A stretch of DNA of 64,000 nt, from NCBI RefSeq assembly GCF_004011505.1, contig NZ_SAUN01000001.1:11063501-11127500 (forward strand), written 5' to 3'. The notes under the pieces are model-generated. The model worked only from the letters and a program-made list of their open reading frames with translations, was not told where the DNA came from and did not search any database. Positions 48,657 to 58,133 of this stretch are shown piece by piece. The translations under genes and the position numbers were made by a program. The stretch comes from Nonomuraea polychroma (GTDB lineage: Bacteria > Actinomycetota > Actinomycetes > Streptosporangiales > Streptosporangiaceae). Positions within the stretch are counted from its first letter, which is position 1. Each line of letters begins with the position of its first letter.

Positions 48657-49568
48657 GTGGATTTCGAGCCCTACCGGGGTGAGCTGGTGGCCTACTGCTA
48701 CCGGATGCTGGGCTCGTACCACGAGGCCGAGGACCTGGTGCAGGAGACGATGTTGCGGGCGTGGAAGGCCCGTGACCGGTATGACAGCACGCGCGCGTCC
48801 GTACGGACCTGGCTGTACCGGATCGCGACCAACGTGTGCCTGACCGCGTTGGAGGGGCGGGCACGGCGGCCGCTGCCGTCCGGGCTGGGCGCGCCGAGCG
48901 AGGATCCCGGGGCGCCGCTCACCCCGGCATTCGACATCCCCTGGCTGCAGCCGTTTCCCGACGCGCGGTTCGATATGGGGGCACGGGCGGACCTGCGGCT
49001 GGCGCTGGTCGCGGCGATGCAGGTGCTGCCGCCGCGGCAGCGGGCCGTGCTCGTGCTCCGCGAGGTGCTGGAGTTCAGCGCCGCCGAGGTCGCCACCCAG
49101 CTGGGGACCACGGCCACGGCCGTGAACAGCGCTCTGCAGCGGGCCCGCGCCGCCCTCGCGGACGTCGGCGACGTGGGGCAGGTCACCGAGCCGGACGATC
49201 CCGAGGTGCGCGCGGTCATCCAACGGTACGTGAGGGCGTTCGAGGCGGCCGACGTCCCCGCGCTCGTGCGCCTGCTCACCGACGAGGCGGTCCTGGAGAT
49301 GCCGCCGGTGCCGCTGTGGTATCGGGGCAGCCGCGACTACGGCCTGTTCATGCGCCGTGTGTTCGAGATGCGGGGGACGGGCTGGCGCATGAGGGACCTC
49401 ACCGCCAACGGGCAGCCCGCGCTCGCCGCGTACGTGCCGGATCCCGGCGGCGGGCATCGGCTGCACACGTTGCAGGTCGTCACGGTCACCGGCGGCCGGG
49501 TCTCGCACAACGTCGTGTTCGCCGATCCAGGCGTGTTCGAGGCGTTCGACCTGCCCGAAAAGATTTAG
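48657..49568 (+). CDS. ECF RNA polymerase sigma factor with SnoaL-like C-terminal domain
   Basis: GTG 48657 (VDFEPYRGELVAYCYRMLGS) gives 303 residues. Region 2 is at about 3-70 (YHEAEDLVQETMLRAWKARD), region 4 at about 110-165 (LPPRQRAVLVLREVLEFSAA, EVATQLGTTATAVNSALQRA). From about 180 a SnoaL-like/NTF2 fold follows (VIQRYVRAFEAADVPALVRL), as in SigG/SigJ-type ECF factors without anti-sigma partners, where this domain tunes activity. The DHFR-like gene 84 bases downstream may be a target or co-transcribed. Confidence 0.93.
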   Translation: MDFEPYRGELVAYCYRMLGSYHEAEDLVQETMLRAWKARDRYDSTRASVRTWLYRIATNVCLTALEGRARRPLPSGLGAPSEDPGAPLTPAFDIPWLQPFPDARFDMGARADLRLALVAAMQVLPPRQRAVLVLREVLEFSAAEVATQLGTTATAVNSALQRARAALADVGDVGQVTEPDDPEVRAVIQRYVRAFEAADVPALVRLLTDEAVLEMPPVPLWYRGSRDYGLFMRRVFEMRGTGWRMRDLTANGQPALAAYVPDPGGGHRLHTLQVVTVTGGRVSHNVVFADPGVFEAFDLPEKI

Positions 49569-49652
49569 TTCAACGAATTTTCGTCAGGCGCGATGAGCCG
49601 GGCCGATGCCGCCGGTACGTACGGGTGAGCATCGAGCGAAAGGGAAGCCATC

Positions 49653-50216
49653 GTGAGCGTCATCGTCATTGAGTTCATCACCCTGGACGGGATCGTGTCG
49701 GACCCGGACGGATCCGGCGGCACGCCGACCGGCGGCTGGGCGTTCCGGCACGGCCCCGAGGCGGTCGCCGGGGACAAGTTCCGGCTGGGGAGCGTGCTGG
49801 ACGAGGGGGTCCTGCTGCTGGGGCGGCGGACTTGGGAGTTGTTCTCCCGGCTCTGGCCGGGGCGCGACGACCCCTTCTCCACGCGGATGAACGCCGTGCC
49901 GAAGCTGGTCGCCTCCCGTACGGTCACCGACGTGTCGGCGTGGGCGAACTCCCAGGTCGTCGGAGGCGACCTCATCGACGCCGTCAAACGGGAGCCGCGC
50001 GATGTGGTCATCACCGGCAGCCTGAGCGTCGTGCACACCCTGATGGCCGCGGACCTGATCGACGAGTACCGGCTGCTGACCTTCCCCGCGGCCCTCAGCA
50101 CCGGAGAGCGGCTCTTTCCCGCCGGCGGCCCGCCCACGTACCTCGAGTGCCTGTCGGCAGAGCAGTCCGGCGCGGCCGTCCTCGCGCGGTACCGCAGGGC
50201 GGCCGGGCCTGCCTGA
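49653..50216 (+). CDS. RibD-C/dihydrofolate-reductase-like protein
   Basis: The 187-residue protein (GTG 49653, GAAAGGGAAG upstream) has the family pattern: VIVIEFITLDGIVSDPDG, VLLLGRRTWELFSRLW, VPKLVASRTV, VITGSLSVVHTLM and ADLIDEYRLLTFPAAL. It is most like the stand-alone pyrimidine-reductase/DHFR-fold proteins of unknown substrate. A decayed relative with the same ribosome-site context lies at 29664. It follows the ECF sigma gene. Confidence 0.9.
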   Translation: MSVIVIEFITLDGIVSDPDGSGGTPTGGWAFRHGPEAVAGDKFRLGSVLDEGVLLLGRRTWELFSRLWPGRDDPFSTRMNAVPKLVASRTVTDVSAWANSQVVGGDLIDAVKREPRDVVITGSLSVVHTLMAADLIDEYRLLTFPAALSTGERLFPAGGPPTYLECLSAEQSGAAVLARYRRAAGPA

Positions 50217-50323
50217 CCAGCGGTTCGGCGTCGCCGGTCTCGGCCTTGCCGCCGATGCCGGCGACCGAGCCGGGCTCGGTGGTCGGGGACCGGACCGTCC
50301 GGGAGTGTGACGTCGGATAGACG

Positions 50324-50397
50324 AGACGATACGGTTCGTCTTGACAGCAGGATGGCTCGGCCCATAGTCTCGCGTGACGAGACGGAGCGTATCGTCT
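50324..50397 (+). promoter_or_regulatory. twin AGACG-N8-CGTCT operators flanking a promoter
   Basis: AGACG-N8-CGTCT occurs at 50324-50341 and again at 50380-50397. Moreover GAGACGATACG of the first is the exact reverse complement of CGTATCGTCTC of the second. Between them are TTGACA (50341-50346) and CATAGT (50363-50368), a promoter with 16-base spacing. A repressor dimer at each site would bracket RNA polymerase. The style suits TetR proteins; no intact TetR gene is adjacent, only a relic at 48140-48450. Confidence 0.75.
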
Positions 50398-50417
50398 CTT
50401 TGGAGCGAGGAGACCGC

Positions 50418-51239
50418 ATGACGACTGCCCGAGTATGGTTCATCACCGGCGCGTCGAGAGGCCTGGGCAGGGCCTTCGCCGAGGCGGCGCTCGCCGCCGG
50501 AGACCGCGTCGTGGCCGCCGCACGCGACCTCGACCCGCTCGCCGACCTGGCCGCCGCCCACCCGGACAGCCTCGTACGGCTGACGCTGGACGTCTCCGAC
50601 CGTGCGGCCGTGCGGAAGGTGGTGGACCAGGCGGCGGCGGCGTTCGGCCGGCTCGACGTCGTGGTCAACAACGCCGGCGTGATGCTGCTCGGCATGGTGG
50701 AGGAGGCCACGGAGGAGCAGATCCGCGCCCACTTCGACGTCAACTTCTTCGGCGCGGTCTGGGTGGCCCAGGCCGTGGTGCCGTACCTGCGGGCGCAGGG
50801 GTCCGGCCACATCCTGCAGGTCACGTCGATGGGGGCCGGTGGAGGGTTCGCGTCCGTCGGGTTCTACTCGGCGAGCAAGACAGCGCTCGACTCGGTGAGT
50901 GAGGCCCTGGCGATGGAGGTGGCGCCGTTCGGGGTCAAGGTGACGATCGTGGGGCCGGGCGGGTACGGCACGGACCTGTTCACGCGGGGCACCACGATGA
51001 CGGAGCCGCGGCAGGAGTACGAGTCGCTCCGTGCCCGGCTGGCCGAGATGTGGGGGGAGGACGCCGGTCCCGACCCGAGCACCGCCGCGCCGGTGATCAT
51101 GGAGCTGGTCGACCTGGCGGAGCCGCCGCTGCGGCTGATCGTCGGTGGCGCCTCGTACGACCTGGTCCAGCAGAAGGACCAGGCCCGCGCGGAGGAGTAC
51201 CGGGCCTGGGAGCACCTCAGCCGGAAGGCGCCCGGCTGA
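50418..51239 (+). CDS. short-chain dehydrogenase/reductase
   Basis: ATG 50418 follows GAGCGAGGAGACC; 273 residues. The NAD(P) motif is FITGASRGLGRAFAEAAL, followed by LDVVVNNAGVMLLG, the catalytic serine in VTSMGAGGGF and the YSASK motif. It is a classical SDR of the group often annotated as oxidoreductase of unknown substrate. The ABC-F gene starts 56 bases later, so both may be under the twin-operator promoter. Confidence 0.92.
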   Translation: MTTARVWFITGASRGLGRAFAEAALAAGDRVVAAARDLDPLADLAAAHPDSLVRLTLDVSDRAAVRKVVDQAAAAFGRLDVVVNNAGVMLLGMVEEATEEQIRAHFDVNFFGAVWVAQAVVPYLRAQGSGHILQVTSMGAGGGFASVGFYSASKTALDSVSEALAMEVAPFGVKVTIVGPGGYGTDLFTRGTTMTEPRQEYESLRARLAEMWGEDAGPDPSTAAPVIMELVDLAEPPLRLIVGGASYDLVQQKDQARAEEYRAWEHLSRKAPG

Positions 51240-51295
51240 CCGTCATCAGATGGGCTGAGGAGTCCTGTCCGCGCAGAGAAGAGGAGGTGGGCCCT

Positions 51296-53029
51296 ATGCC
51301 TACTGCTGCCCAACTGGCACTCACCGAGATCACGAAGCGTTACGGCACGCGCGTCGTCCTGGACCGGGTGTCGCTCACCGTCAAACCCGGCGAGCGGATC
51401 GGAGTGATCGGCGACAACGGGTCGGGCAAGTCCACGCTGCTCAGGCTCATGGCGGACGTCGAGCGGCCGGACAACGGCGAGCTCGTGGCCGTCGCGCCAG
51501 GCGGCGTCGGATACCTGCCGCAGTCGCTCGCGCTTCCGCCGCACGCGACGGTGGGTGACGCCGTCGATCTGGCGCTGGCCGACCTGCGAGAGCTCGAAGC
51601 CCGGATGCGGGTGGCCGAACGGTCGCTCGGGGAGGCAGGCGTGGAGGCTCGCGCAGGCGCGGCGAGCGGCGCAGGGACGGAGGGTCGGGCGGGGACAGCG
51701 ATTCGTGACGGGATGGAGGTCTACGCACGCCTGGTGGCGGAGTTCGAGGCGCGGGGCGGCTACGAGGCCGACACTCGTGTCGAGGTCGCGCTGCATGGGC
51801 TCGGGCTGCCCGGGCTCGACCGGAGCCGCCGGCTTGGCACGCTCTCCGGTGGCGAACGCTCCAGGCTCGCCCTGGCCGCCACGCTGGCGTCCGCTCCTGA
51901 ACTGCTGCTGCTCGACGAACCGACCAACGACCTGGACGACCAGGCCGTGGCATGGCTCGAACAACGTCTGCGCGCCCACCGGGGCACGGTCGTGGCGATC
52001 ACCCACGACCGCGTGTTCCTGGAGCGGGTGACCACCGCCATCCTGGAGGTCGCCGACGGGAAGGTGCGCCGCTACGGCGACGGGTACGCCGGATACCTCG
52101 CGGCCAAGGCCGCCGAACGCCTCGCCCAGGCGCGGGCGTACGAGGAGTGGAAGACGGAGCTGGACCGGCATGCCACGCTGGTGGCGGCCAACGCGGGCAG
52201 GCTGGCGGTAATCCCGCGCAAGTCGGCCAAGGCGGGCATGGGCACCGGGGCCTGGCGGGCGCGCTCGCGTACGCATGGGGCAGCCGGGCGTATCCGGCAG
52301 TCCCAGCAGCGGCTGCGCCAGCTCACCGACCACCCGGCGCCCCCACCGCCCGAGCCGCTGCGCTTCACCGCCACCCTCGCCACCGCGGGAGCCGCCGGGG
52401 CCGAGGTGGCCGCGCTCGACGGCGTGGTGGTCGCGGGGCGACTCCGCCTGGACTCGCTGGCCCTCCGCGCCGGTGAGCGGCTGCTCGTCACCGGCCCGAA
52501 CGGAGCCGGCAAGACCACACTGATGCGGGTGCTCGCGGGGGAACTGCGGCCGGACGCGGGCGAGGTACGGCAGACCGGTCGGGTCGGGTTCTTCCGCCAG
52601 GACGAGCCGGCTGTTGAGGACGTGCGGCGGGCGGGCCGGTCTGGGACCCTGCAGCACGGGGACCTGGTCGGGACGGCGGACTGGACCGTGCTGCGGGCCT
52701 ACGCGCACGGGCGTCCCGGGACCCTGGACGAGCACGCCGACGCGCTGCTCGCCCTGGGGTTGTTCCGGCCGTCCGACCTGCGTCTGCGCCTCGAGGAGCT
52801 CTCCTATGGTCAGCGGCGCCGGATCGAGCTGGCCCGGCTGGTGAGCGAGCCCGTGGACCTGCTCCTGCTCGACGAGCCGACCAACCACCTGTCGCCGCTG
52901 CTCGTGGAGCAACTGGAGGAGGCGTTGACCTCTTACCAGGGAGCGCTGGTGGTCGTGACGCACGATCGGCGCATGCGGGCCACGTTCACCGGCTCCCGCC
53001 TGGAACTGGGCCGGGGTGTGGCGGCATAG
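51296..53029 (+). CDS. ABC-F family ATP-binding protein (antibiotic-resistance type candidate)
   Basis: ATG 51296 is preceded by GAGGAGGTGG. The 577-residue protein has two ATPase domains and no membrane helices: Walker A GDNGSGKSTLL and GPNGAGKTTLM, signatures LSGGERSRLALA and LSYGQRRRIELA, Walker B LLLLDEPTNDLDD and LLLLDEPTNHLSP. A basic inter-domain linker lies at about 270-340. ABC-F proteins act on the ribosome; antibiotic-producing actinomycetes have resistance types (TlrC/Vga-like). The first domain has an unusual Ala/Gly-rich insert at about 110-140. Whether it protects against a drug cannot be told from sequence. Confidence 0.92.
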   Translation: MPTAAQLALTEITKRYGTRVVLDRVSLTVKPGERIGVIGDNGSGKSTLLRLMADVERPDNGELVAVAPGGVGYLPQSLALPPHATVGDAVDLALADLRELEARMRVAERSLGEAGVEARAGAASGAGTEGRAGTAIRDGMEVYARLVAEFEARGGYEADTRVEVALHGLGLPGLDRSRRLGTLSGGERSRLALAATLASAPELLLLDEPTNDLDDQAVAWLEQRLRAHRGTVVAITHDRVFLERVTTAILEVADGKVRRYGDGYAGYLAAKAAERLAQARAYEEWKTELDRHATLVAANAGRLAVIPRKSAKAGMGTGAWRARSRTHGAAGRIRQSQQRLRQLTDHPAPPPPEPLRFTATLATAGAAGAEVAALDGVVVAGRLRLDSLALRAGERLLVTGPNGAGKTTLMRVLAGELRPDAGEVRQTGRVGFFRQDEPAVEDVRRAGRSGTLQHGDLVGTADWTVLRAYAHGRPGTLDEHADALLALGLFRPSDLRLRLEELSYGQRRRIELARLVSEPVDLLLLDEPTNHLSPLLVEQLEEALTSYQGALVVVTHDRRMRATFTGSRLELGRGVAA

Positions 53030-53097
53030 CGGGGTCCCGGCCATGACGCCTTCATCACCATCTTGGATGGCCGCACGTGTCGAGGGGCATCCGCTGT

Positions 53098-55263
53098 TCA
53101 GCCGTGGGCGGGGACGCCGTCCGGCGCCACGTCCTTCATGGCAGAGGGCCGCACCCGCAGGAGCCGGGCGGCCCAGCCCGGCAGCCACCAGTTCCAGCGG
53201 CCCATCATCGCCACCACCGCCGGGACGAGCACGCCCCGGATGAGGGTGGCGTCCAGCAGGATGCCCAGGGCGAGGCCGCTGGCGAAGACCTTGACATCGA
53301 GTTCCGGGGTCATGGCCAGCGCCGCGAAGGAGATGAACAGGATCAGCGCCGCCGAGGTGACCAGCCGCCCGGTGCGCCCGACGCCTTCGATGACCGCCTG
53401 GTGGGTGTTGCCGGTCCTGTCGTACTCCTCACGCATGCGGGCCAGGATGAACACCTCGTAGTCCATGCTGAGCCCGTACAGGAAGGCGAAGATCGTGAGC
53501 GGGACGAACTCGCCGATCGAGCCGGTGGGCTGGATGTCGAGGAGCTCCCTGGTGCCCCAGCCGAACTGCCACAGCAGCACCATCGCGCCGATCACCGCGC
53601 CGAGCGACAGCAGGTTGAGCACGATCGCCTTGAGCGGCAGGAGCAGCGAGCGGAACGCCCGTGTCAGCATCACGAACGTGACCAGCCCGATCAGCGCCAG
53701 CATCCAAGGGAACGCGCCGTAGGTGCGGGACTGGAAGTCCATGCTCTGCGCCGCATTGCCGCCGACCCGGACGTTGTCCGGCACGGTCTCGCGGATCCTG
53801 GTGATGGTCGCCTCGCCGGCGGCGGTGCCGTTCTCCGCGACCGGCAGCACCGAGACGACCGCCGACCCCTGCCGCCGCCAGGCGGCCGATTCCGGCGCGA
53901 GCACGGTCGCCACCCCTTCCACCTGGCTGATCTGCCCGATGGCCGCGGCCGGGTCGCCGGTGACCAGGGTGTCGATCGGCGTGACCACACCAGCCGGGAT
54001 GCCCGCGCTGGTCAACGCGACCAGCCCGTCATGGCCGGGGCCCGTCGTCTTGAGGTGGCGGCTCTCCGGCAGGCCCAGGTCGACTCCGAGAGCGGTCAGC
54101 GACAGTGCCACCAGCAGGCCGCCGGAGACCAGCGCGGCGGGCCGGCGCAGCCGTACGACGCCGCGAGCCCAGGCCGACCAGGCACGGCCGGCGTCCGCCT
54201 CGCGGGCGAACCGCTTGCCGGTCGTGGCGCGGCGGTCGAGCCGCTGGCCGGTGAGGGCCAGCAGGACCGGCAGGACGGTCAGCGTCGCGGCCACGCTCAT
54301 CGCGGCGATGATCATGCCGGCGATGCCCAGGCTCCGCAGGAACGGCACCGGGAGCACCACCATGGTCACCAGCCCGATGGCGACCGCGACACCGCTGAAC
54401 AGCACCGCGCGGCCCGCTCCCGCCATGGCGCGATGCACCGCCTCGTCACCGCGGAAGCCGTTGGCCTGCTCCTCGCGCCATCGGGCGACCAGCAACAACG
54501 AGTAGTCGACGGCGATGCCGAGGCCGAGCAGCGGCATGGTGGTCAGCGCCACATCATGCACGGTCATGACCAGCGTGAGCAGCAGGATCACGATGAACGA
54601 CGCGAAGATCGACAAGACGGAAATGAGGATCGGGACCAGCGCGAGCATCGAGCGGAACACCAGGAACAGCACGAGCACCGCGGCCAGCACGCCGATACCG
54701 ATCTTGGCGGGCACGTCGACACCGCCCGCGTCCACGCTGGGAGCCAGGGTGTCCAGGCCAGTGACGTGGATCTTGCTGCCGGGGGGCAGATGCTGGGTCA
54801 TCGCCTCGATGATGACCGGGCTCTCGTCGGGTGTCTCGCCGAGGCCGCCGCCGGGCGGGCTGCCGTCGGAGTAGGTCCCGGGGAACACCAGGCCGAACGT
54901 GGTCCGGCCGTCGCTGCCGACCAGGCGGGGGTCGCCGGTGTCGGCGTAGGACACGACGCGGGACTGAGGCAGCTTGGTCGCCACGGCGGCGAAGGCCCGC
55001 CCGAGCGCCTCCTTGCTCGCGTCGGCACGCTGCCCTTCGGGCAGCACCACGACCGGCACGAACGGCCGCTGGTAGCCGCCGTTGCCATAGATCGTGACGA
55101 TTTCCTGGTTGGCGTCGAAGGCGGGCATGCCCGGGTGGGCGTACACCTCGGACAGACGTTGGATCGCGATCGGGGTCGCTCCCATGCCGACGAAGAACGC
55201 CAGGACGGCGAGCAGCGTGACCAGTCCCTTACGTCGCAGGACAAAGGCCGAGAGTCTCTCCAT
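53098..55263 (-). CDS. MMPL/RND-family transporter
   Basis: The 721-residue protein has about twelve membrane helices in two halves. The first helix starts after RLSAFVLRRKGLVTLLAVLA; an exported loop follows at about 35-190; the cluster GLGIAVDYSLLLVARWREEQ and its second-half counterpart YGLSMDYEVFILARMREEYD carry the acidic D-Y motif used for proton coupling. MMPL proteins export lipids, siderophores or drugs. It is divergent from the OmpR-type regulator pair, which may control it. Confidence 0.92.
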   Translation of the reverse strand: MERLSAFVLRRKGLVTLLAVLAFFVGMGATPIAIQRLSEVYAHPGMPAFDANQEIVTIYGNGGYQRPFVPVVVLPEGQRADASKEALGRAFAAVATKLPQSRVVSYADTGDPRLVGSDGRTTFGLVFPGTYSDGSPPGGGLGETPDESPVIIEAMTQHLPPGSKIHVTGLDTLAPSVDAGGVDVPAKIGIGVLAAVLVLFLVFRSMLALVPILISVLSIFASFIVILLLTLVMTVHDVALTTMPLLGLGIAVDYSLLLVARWREEQANGFRGDEAVHRAMAGAGRAVLFSGVAVAIGLVTMVVLPVPFLRSLGIAGMIIAAMSVAATLTVLPVLLALTGQRLDRRATTGKRFAREADAGRAWSAWARGVVRLRRPAALVSGGLLVALSLTALGVDLGLPESRHLKTTGPGHDGLVALTSAGIPAGVVTPIDTLVTGDPAAAIGQISQVEGVATVLAPESAAWRRQGSAVVSVLPVAENGTAAGEATITRIRETVPDNVRVGGNAAQSMDFQSRTYGAFPWMLALIGLVTFVMLTRAFRSLLLPLKAIVLNLLSLGAVIGAMVLLWQFGWGTRELLDIQPTGSIGEFVPLTIFAFLYGLSMDYEVFILARMREEYDRTGNTHQAVIEGVGRTGRLVTSAALILFISFAALAMTPELDVKVFASGLALGILLDATLIRGVLVPAVVAMMGRWNWWLPGWAARLLRVRPSAMKDVAPDGVPAHG

Positions 55264-55374
55264 GACTCCAGTGCAGCAAAATGATCTTCATCGGCCGTGC
55301 GGGCGTTCTTAGACGCTTATGTGAATCGTGGATCTCCGCGCGACGTCGCCCGCCCGCCGGGTGAGACTGAACGC

Positions 55375-56061
55375 GTGAGCCGCATCCTTGTCGTGGACGA
55401 CGAACCCTACCTCGCTGATCTCGTTTCGACCGCACTGACATACGAAGGCTTCGAAACCGCGACGGCCGCCACGGGTGCGGCGGCCGTGGCCATGACCGCT
55501 TCCTTCCGGCCTGACCTGATCGTTCTGGACGTCATGTTGCCCGATGTGCTGGGGACCGAGGTGTGCCGCAGGATCCGCGCCACGGGGGCGGAGGTCCCCG
55601 TGGTGTTCCTCACCGCGCGGGACGCCACCGAGGACAAGATCGGCGGATTGACCGTCGGCGGCGACGACTACGTGACCAAGCCTTTCAGCCTGGAGGAGCT
55701 GATCGCCCGGATTCGCGCGGTGCTGCGCCGTACCAAGCCGGCGGAGCCGGAGAGCGGCCTGCTCGGCTTCGAGGACCTGGTCATCGACGAGGACGCCTAC
55801 GAGGTGCGCCGCGACGGCGTCCTGCTCGACCTGACCCCGACCGAGTTCAAGCTGCTGCGTTTCCTCGTGGCCAACGCCGGACGGGTCGTGACCAAGAGAC
55901 AGATCCTGGACCACGTCTGGGAGTACGACTTCGGCGGCAACGACGGCGTCGTGCAGACGTACATCAGTTACCTGCGCCGCAAGGTCGACGCCGTCGACCC
56001 GCCCCTCATCCACACCGTGCCCCGCGTCGGCTACGTCCTGCGCCTGCCCAGGGAAGCCTGA
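55375..56061 (+). CDS. OmpR/PhoB-type response regulator
   Basis: GTG 55375 starts a 228-residue protein. The receiver domain has D8-D9, phosphoacceptor D52 in LIVLDVMLPD and lysine in YVTKPFSLEE. The winged-helix domain is at about 130-228 (LTPTEFKLLRFLVANAGRVV, TYISYLRRKVDAV, HTVPRVGYVLRLP). It resembles PrrA/MprA/TcrA-like regulators. The stop overlaps the kinase start by one base (TGATG). The MMPL gene on the other side of the 111-base gap is a likely target. Confidence 0.95.
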   Translation: MSRILVVDDEPYLADLVSTALTYEGFETATAATGAAAVAMTASFRPDLIVLDVMLPDVLGTEVCRRIRATGAEVPVVFLTARDATEDKIGGLTVGGDDYVTKPFSLEELIARIRAVLRRTKPAEPESGLLGFEDLVIDEDAYEVRRDGVLLDLTPTEFKLLRFLVANAGRVVTKRQILDHVWEYDFGGNDGVVQTYISYLRRKVDAVDPPLIHTVPRVGYVLRLPREA

Positions 56062-57182
56062 TGTCACTTCGAGCCCGCCTGGTCGCGACGGTCGTCGGCC
56101 TGCTGGCACTCGCTCTCATCCTGGCCGCCGGAGCGACCTTCGGCGCCATTCAGGACTGGCGCGGACCCGGCAGCTCCCGCCTGTTGTCGCTGACCACTCC
56201 GGAACAGTTGCTGGCCGCCTCCGACGAACTGGCGGAACGTGTCGCGTTCGTGCTGATCGGCACGTCCGGATTCGGGCTGGCGGCCCTCACCCTGCTGGCC
56301 GCCCACCTGATCCGCCGCGGCCTGCGCCCGCTCGACCGCATCGTCGAGACCGCCGCCGCCATCGGCGACGGCGACCTCGCGCGGCGAGTGGAGACCGGAC
56401 CGTCCGGCACGGAGGTGGGTCGGCTGGCCAACGCGCTCAACGCGATGCTCGGCCAGATCGAGGACGCCTTCCGCGAGCGCGAGGCCTCGGAGGACCGGCT
56501 GCGCCGCTTCGTCGCCGACGCCTCCCACGAACTGCGCACGCCCATCGCCACCATCCGCGGCTACGCCGAGCTGTTCCGGCGCGGCGCCGCCACCCGCCAG
56601 GACGACCTGGAGAAGGTGATGCTCAGAATCGAGGCGGAGGCCACCAGGATGGGCTCGCTGGTGGACGAGATGCTGCTGCTCGCCCGCCTCGACCAAGGGC
56701 GCCCGCTGGACCAGGCGCCCGTCGAACTGACCGAACTGGCCGCCGACGCCGTGGCCGACACCCTCGCCATCGCCCCGGACCGCCCGCTGTCGCTGGACCA
56801 CGACGGCCCCGTCTGGGTGACCGGCGACGCCGCCCGGCTCCGCCAGGTGATGAGCAATCTGCTGGCCAACGTCGTCCACCACACCCCGGAAGGCACGCCG
56901 GCCGCCGTACGAGTCGGCGTCGAAGGCGACCGAGCACTGATCGAGGTCGCCGACCAGGGACCCGGGATGTCGGAGGAACACATGTCGCTGGTCTTCCAAC
57001 GCTTCTACCGCGTCGACCACAGCCGCGAAAACGGCCCACGCCGCGGCGGAGCCGGTCTCGGCCTTTCCATCGTCCAGGCAGTGGTGACCGCACAAGGCGG
57101 CGACGTCTCCGCCCACTCCGTCCCCGGCGAGGGAACCACGTTCCGCGTACGTTTGCCGCTGCGGACGTACGTCAACGGGTGA
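56061..57182 (+). CDS. HAMP-domain sensor histidine kinase
   Basis: The 373-residue protein has two membrane helices (about 8-28 and 62-84) around a short 33-residue outer loop, HAMP (about 85-140), His156 in VADASHELRTPIATIRGYAE and ATPase boxes VMSNLLANVVHHTPEG, VADQGPGM and GGAGLGLSIVQAVVTAQGG. It is the cognate kinase of the regulator directly upstream. A small outer loop suggests sensing at the membrane, for example of membrane-active compounds handled by the MMPL exporter. Confidence 0.95.
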   Translation: MSLRARLVATVVGLLALALILAAGATFGAIQDWRGPGSSRLLSLTTPEQLLAASDELAERVAFVLIGTSGFGLAALTLLAAHLIRRGLRPLDRIVETAAAIGDGDLARRVETGPSGTEVGRLANALNAMLGQIEDAFREREASEDRLRRFVADASHELRTPIATIRGYAELFRRGAATRQDDLEKVMLRIEAEATRMGSLVDEMLLLARLDQGRPLDQAPVELTELAADAVADTLAIAPDRPLSLDHDGPVWVTGDAARLRQVMSNLLANVVHHTPEGTPAAVRVGVEGDRALIEVADQGPGMSEEHMSLVFQRFYRVDHSRENGPRRGGAGLGLSIVQAVVTAQGGDVSAHSVPGEGTTFRVRLPLRTYVNG

Positions 57183-57189
57183 AGGGCTT

Positions 57190-57578
57190 ACCGGCCGGTG
57201 TGGTGGGCCGGTACCGTACACCTCGAGGTTCTTGCCGCCGGCCGCCTCCAGCCCGATCCGCACCGCCTCGGCCGGGTCGCAGTTCAGGAACGTGACTCCG
57301 TCGGCGGGCGTCGCGTCCTCGGGGTGGTGGGTGAGCACGAAGATCGGTCCCTTCCAGGCGCCGCCGTAGGGGCGGGCGTCCGGGAAGTGGTCCCACCCGT
57401 CTCGACCCCCCAGCACGGCGCCCGTGGTCTCGATGTACTCACTGTGCAGGCCCGGACGGACTGAGACCCCGGTCATCCAGCCCATCTCGTGGTTCGGTCC
57501 CGCCACGAATCCGTCCAGCGACATCGCGAAGTGCCAGAGCACCTTTCCGCCTGCGGTCTGCGGCTCAGTGTCGCTCAT
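57190..57578 (-). pseudogene. 3'-truncated RibD-C/dihydrofolate-reductase-like gene
   Basis: From ATG 57578 a normal N-terminus can be read (GKVLWHFAMSLDGFVAGPNH, AVLGGRDGWDHF, GPIFVLTHHPEDATP) up to GGKNLEVYG at about 57215. There the match to the family ends and the frame runs into the antisense of the kinase gene. About the last 70 residues, which complete the fold, are missing. The kinase operon may have been inserted here or a deletion occurred. Confidence 0.65.
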
Positions 57579-57628
57579 CCGTCGCCTCCTGCGATCTGAT
57601 TGCGGTTTGCCATCGATGGACGCAGCCC

Positions 57629-57895
57629 TTACGAGGAGAAGAGATACGCGGATACCAGGTTGAGTACCCCGAGACCGATCGCGATCGCCCCCAGCACCAT
57701 CCCCGCCACCGATGCGCTGCGGTTGTAGACCGTCGCGATCGTGGCTTGCTTCCGAAGTCCGGGCCATGCCAGTGCCGCCGAGACGGCCCCGAGCGTCGGC
57801 ATCACCCAGCCCTGTGCCAGCTGGGAGCCGACGAGGATGGTGAGCAGGGCGAGGACCAAGGAGACCGGACCCAGGCGATCAAGTAATCGCGTCAT
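57629..57895 (-). CDS. small membrane protein (88 aa)
   Basis: ATG 57895 (MTRLLDRLGPVSLVLALLTI) starts an 88-residue protein with three hydrophobic segments (12-30, 34-48 and 62-86). It ends LVSAYLFSS. No family is recognised. No gene is visible in the 238 bases between this start and the alpha-oxoamine synthase stop, though a plus frame there reads HANQKYGHELLPALLEPGTY. Confidence 0.65.
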   Translation of the reverse strand: MTRLLDRLGPVSLVLALLTILVGSQLAQGWVMPTLGAVSAALAWPGLRKQATIATVYNRSASVAGMVLGAIAIGLGVLNLVSAYLFSS

Positions 57896-58133
57896 GGCGA
57901 GCGAGTGTAGAACGCCTGTCTGCCACCCGTCGATCAAGTAGGGGGTGCATGCGGAGGGCGCTCCCCGCCCACGCCAACCAGAAGTACGGCCATGAGCTCC
58001 TGCCTGCACTCCTGGAGCCTGGGACGTACGCGGTGAATCCGGAACCTTCCGGTCCGCCGTGGCGGCGGTGGGAGGAGGTCGGTGCGGAGGAGGCAGAGGC
58101 GCGTGGCGTGTACGCGCCGGTGTTCTCTCTGTC

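Noticed and set aside
53077..55284. A 735-codon plus-strand frame
   Set aside because: It is antisense to the MMPL transporter, is extremely rich in Arg, Gln, His and Asp, and has no domain pattern.
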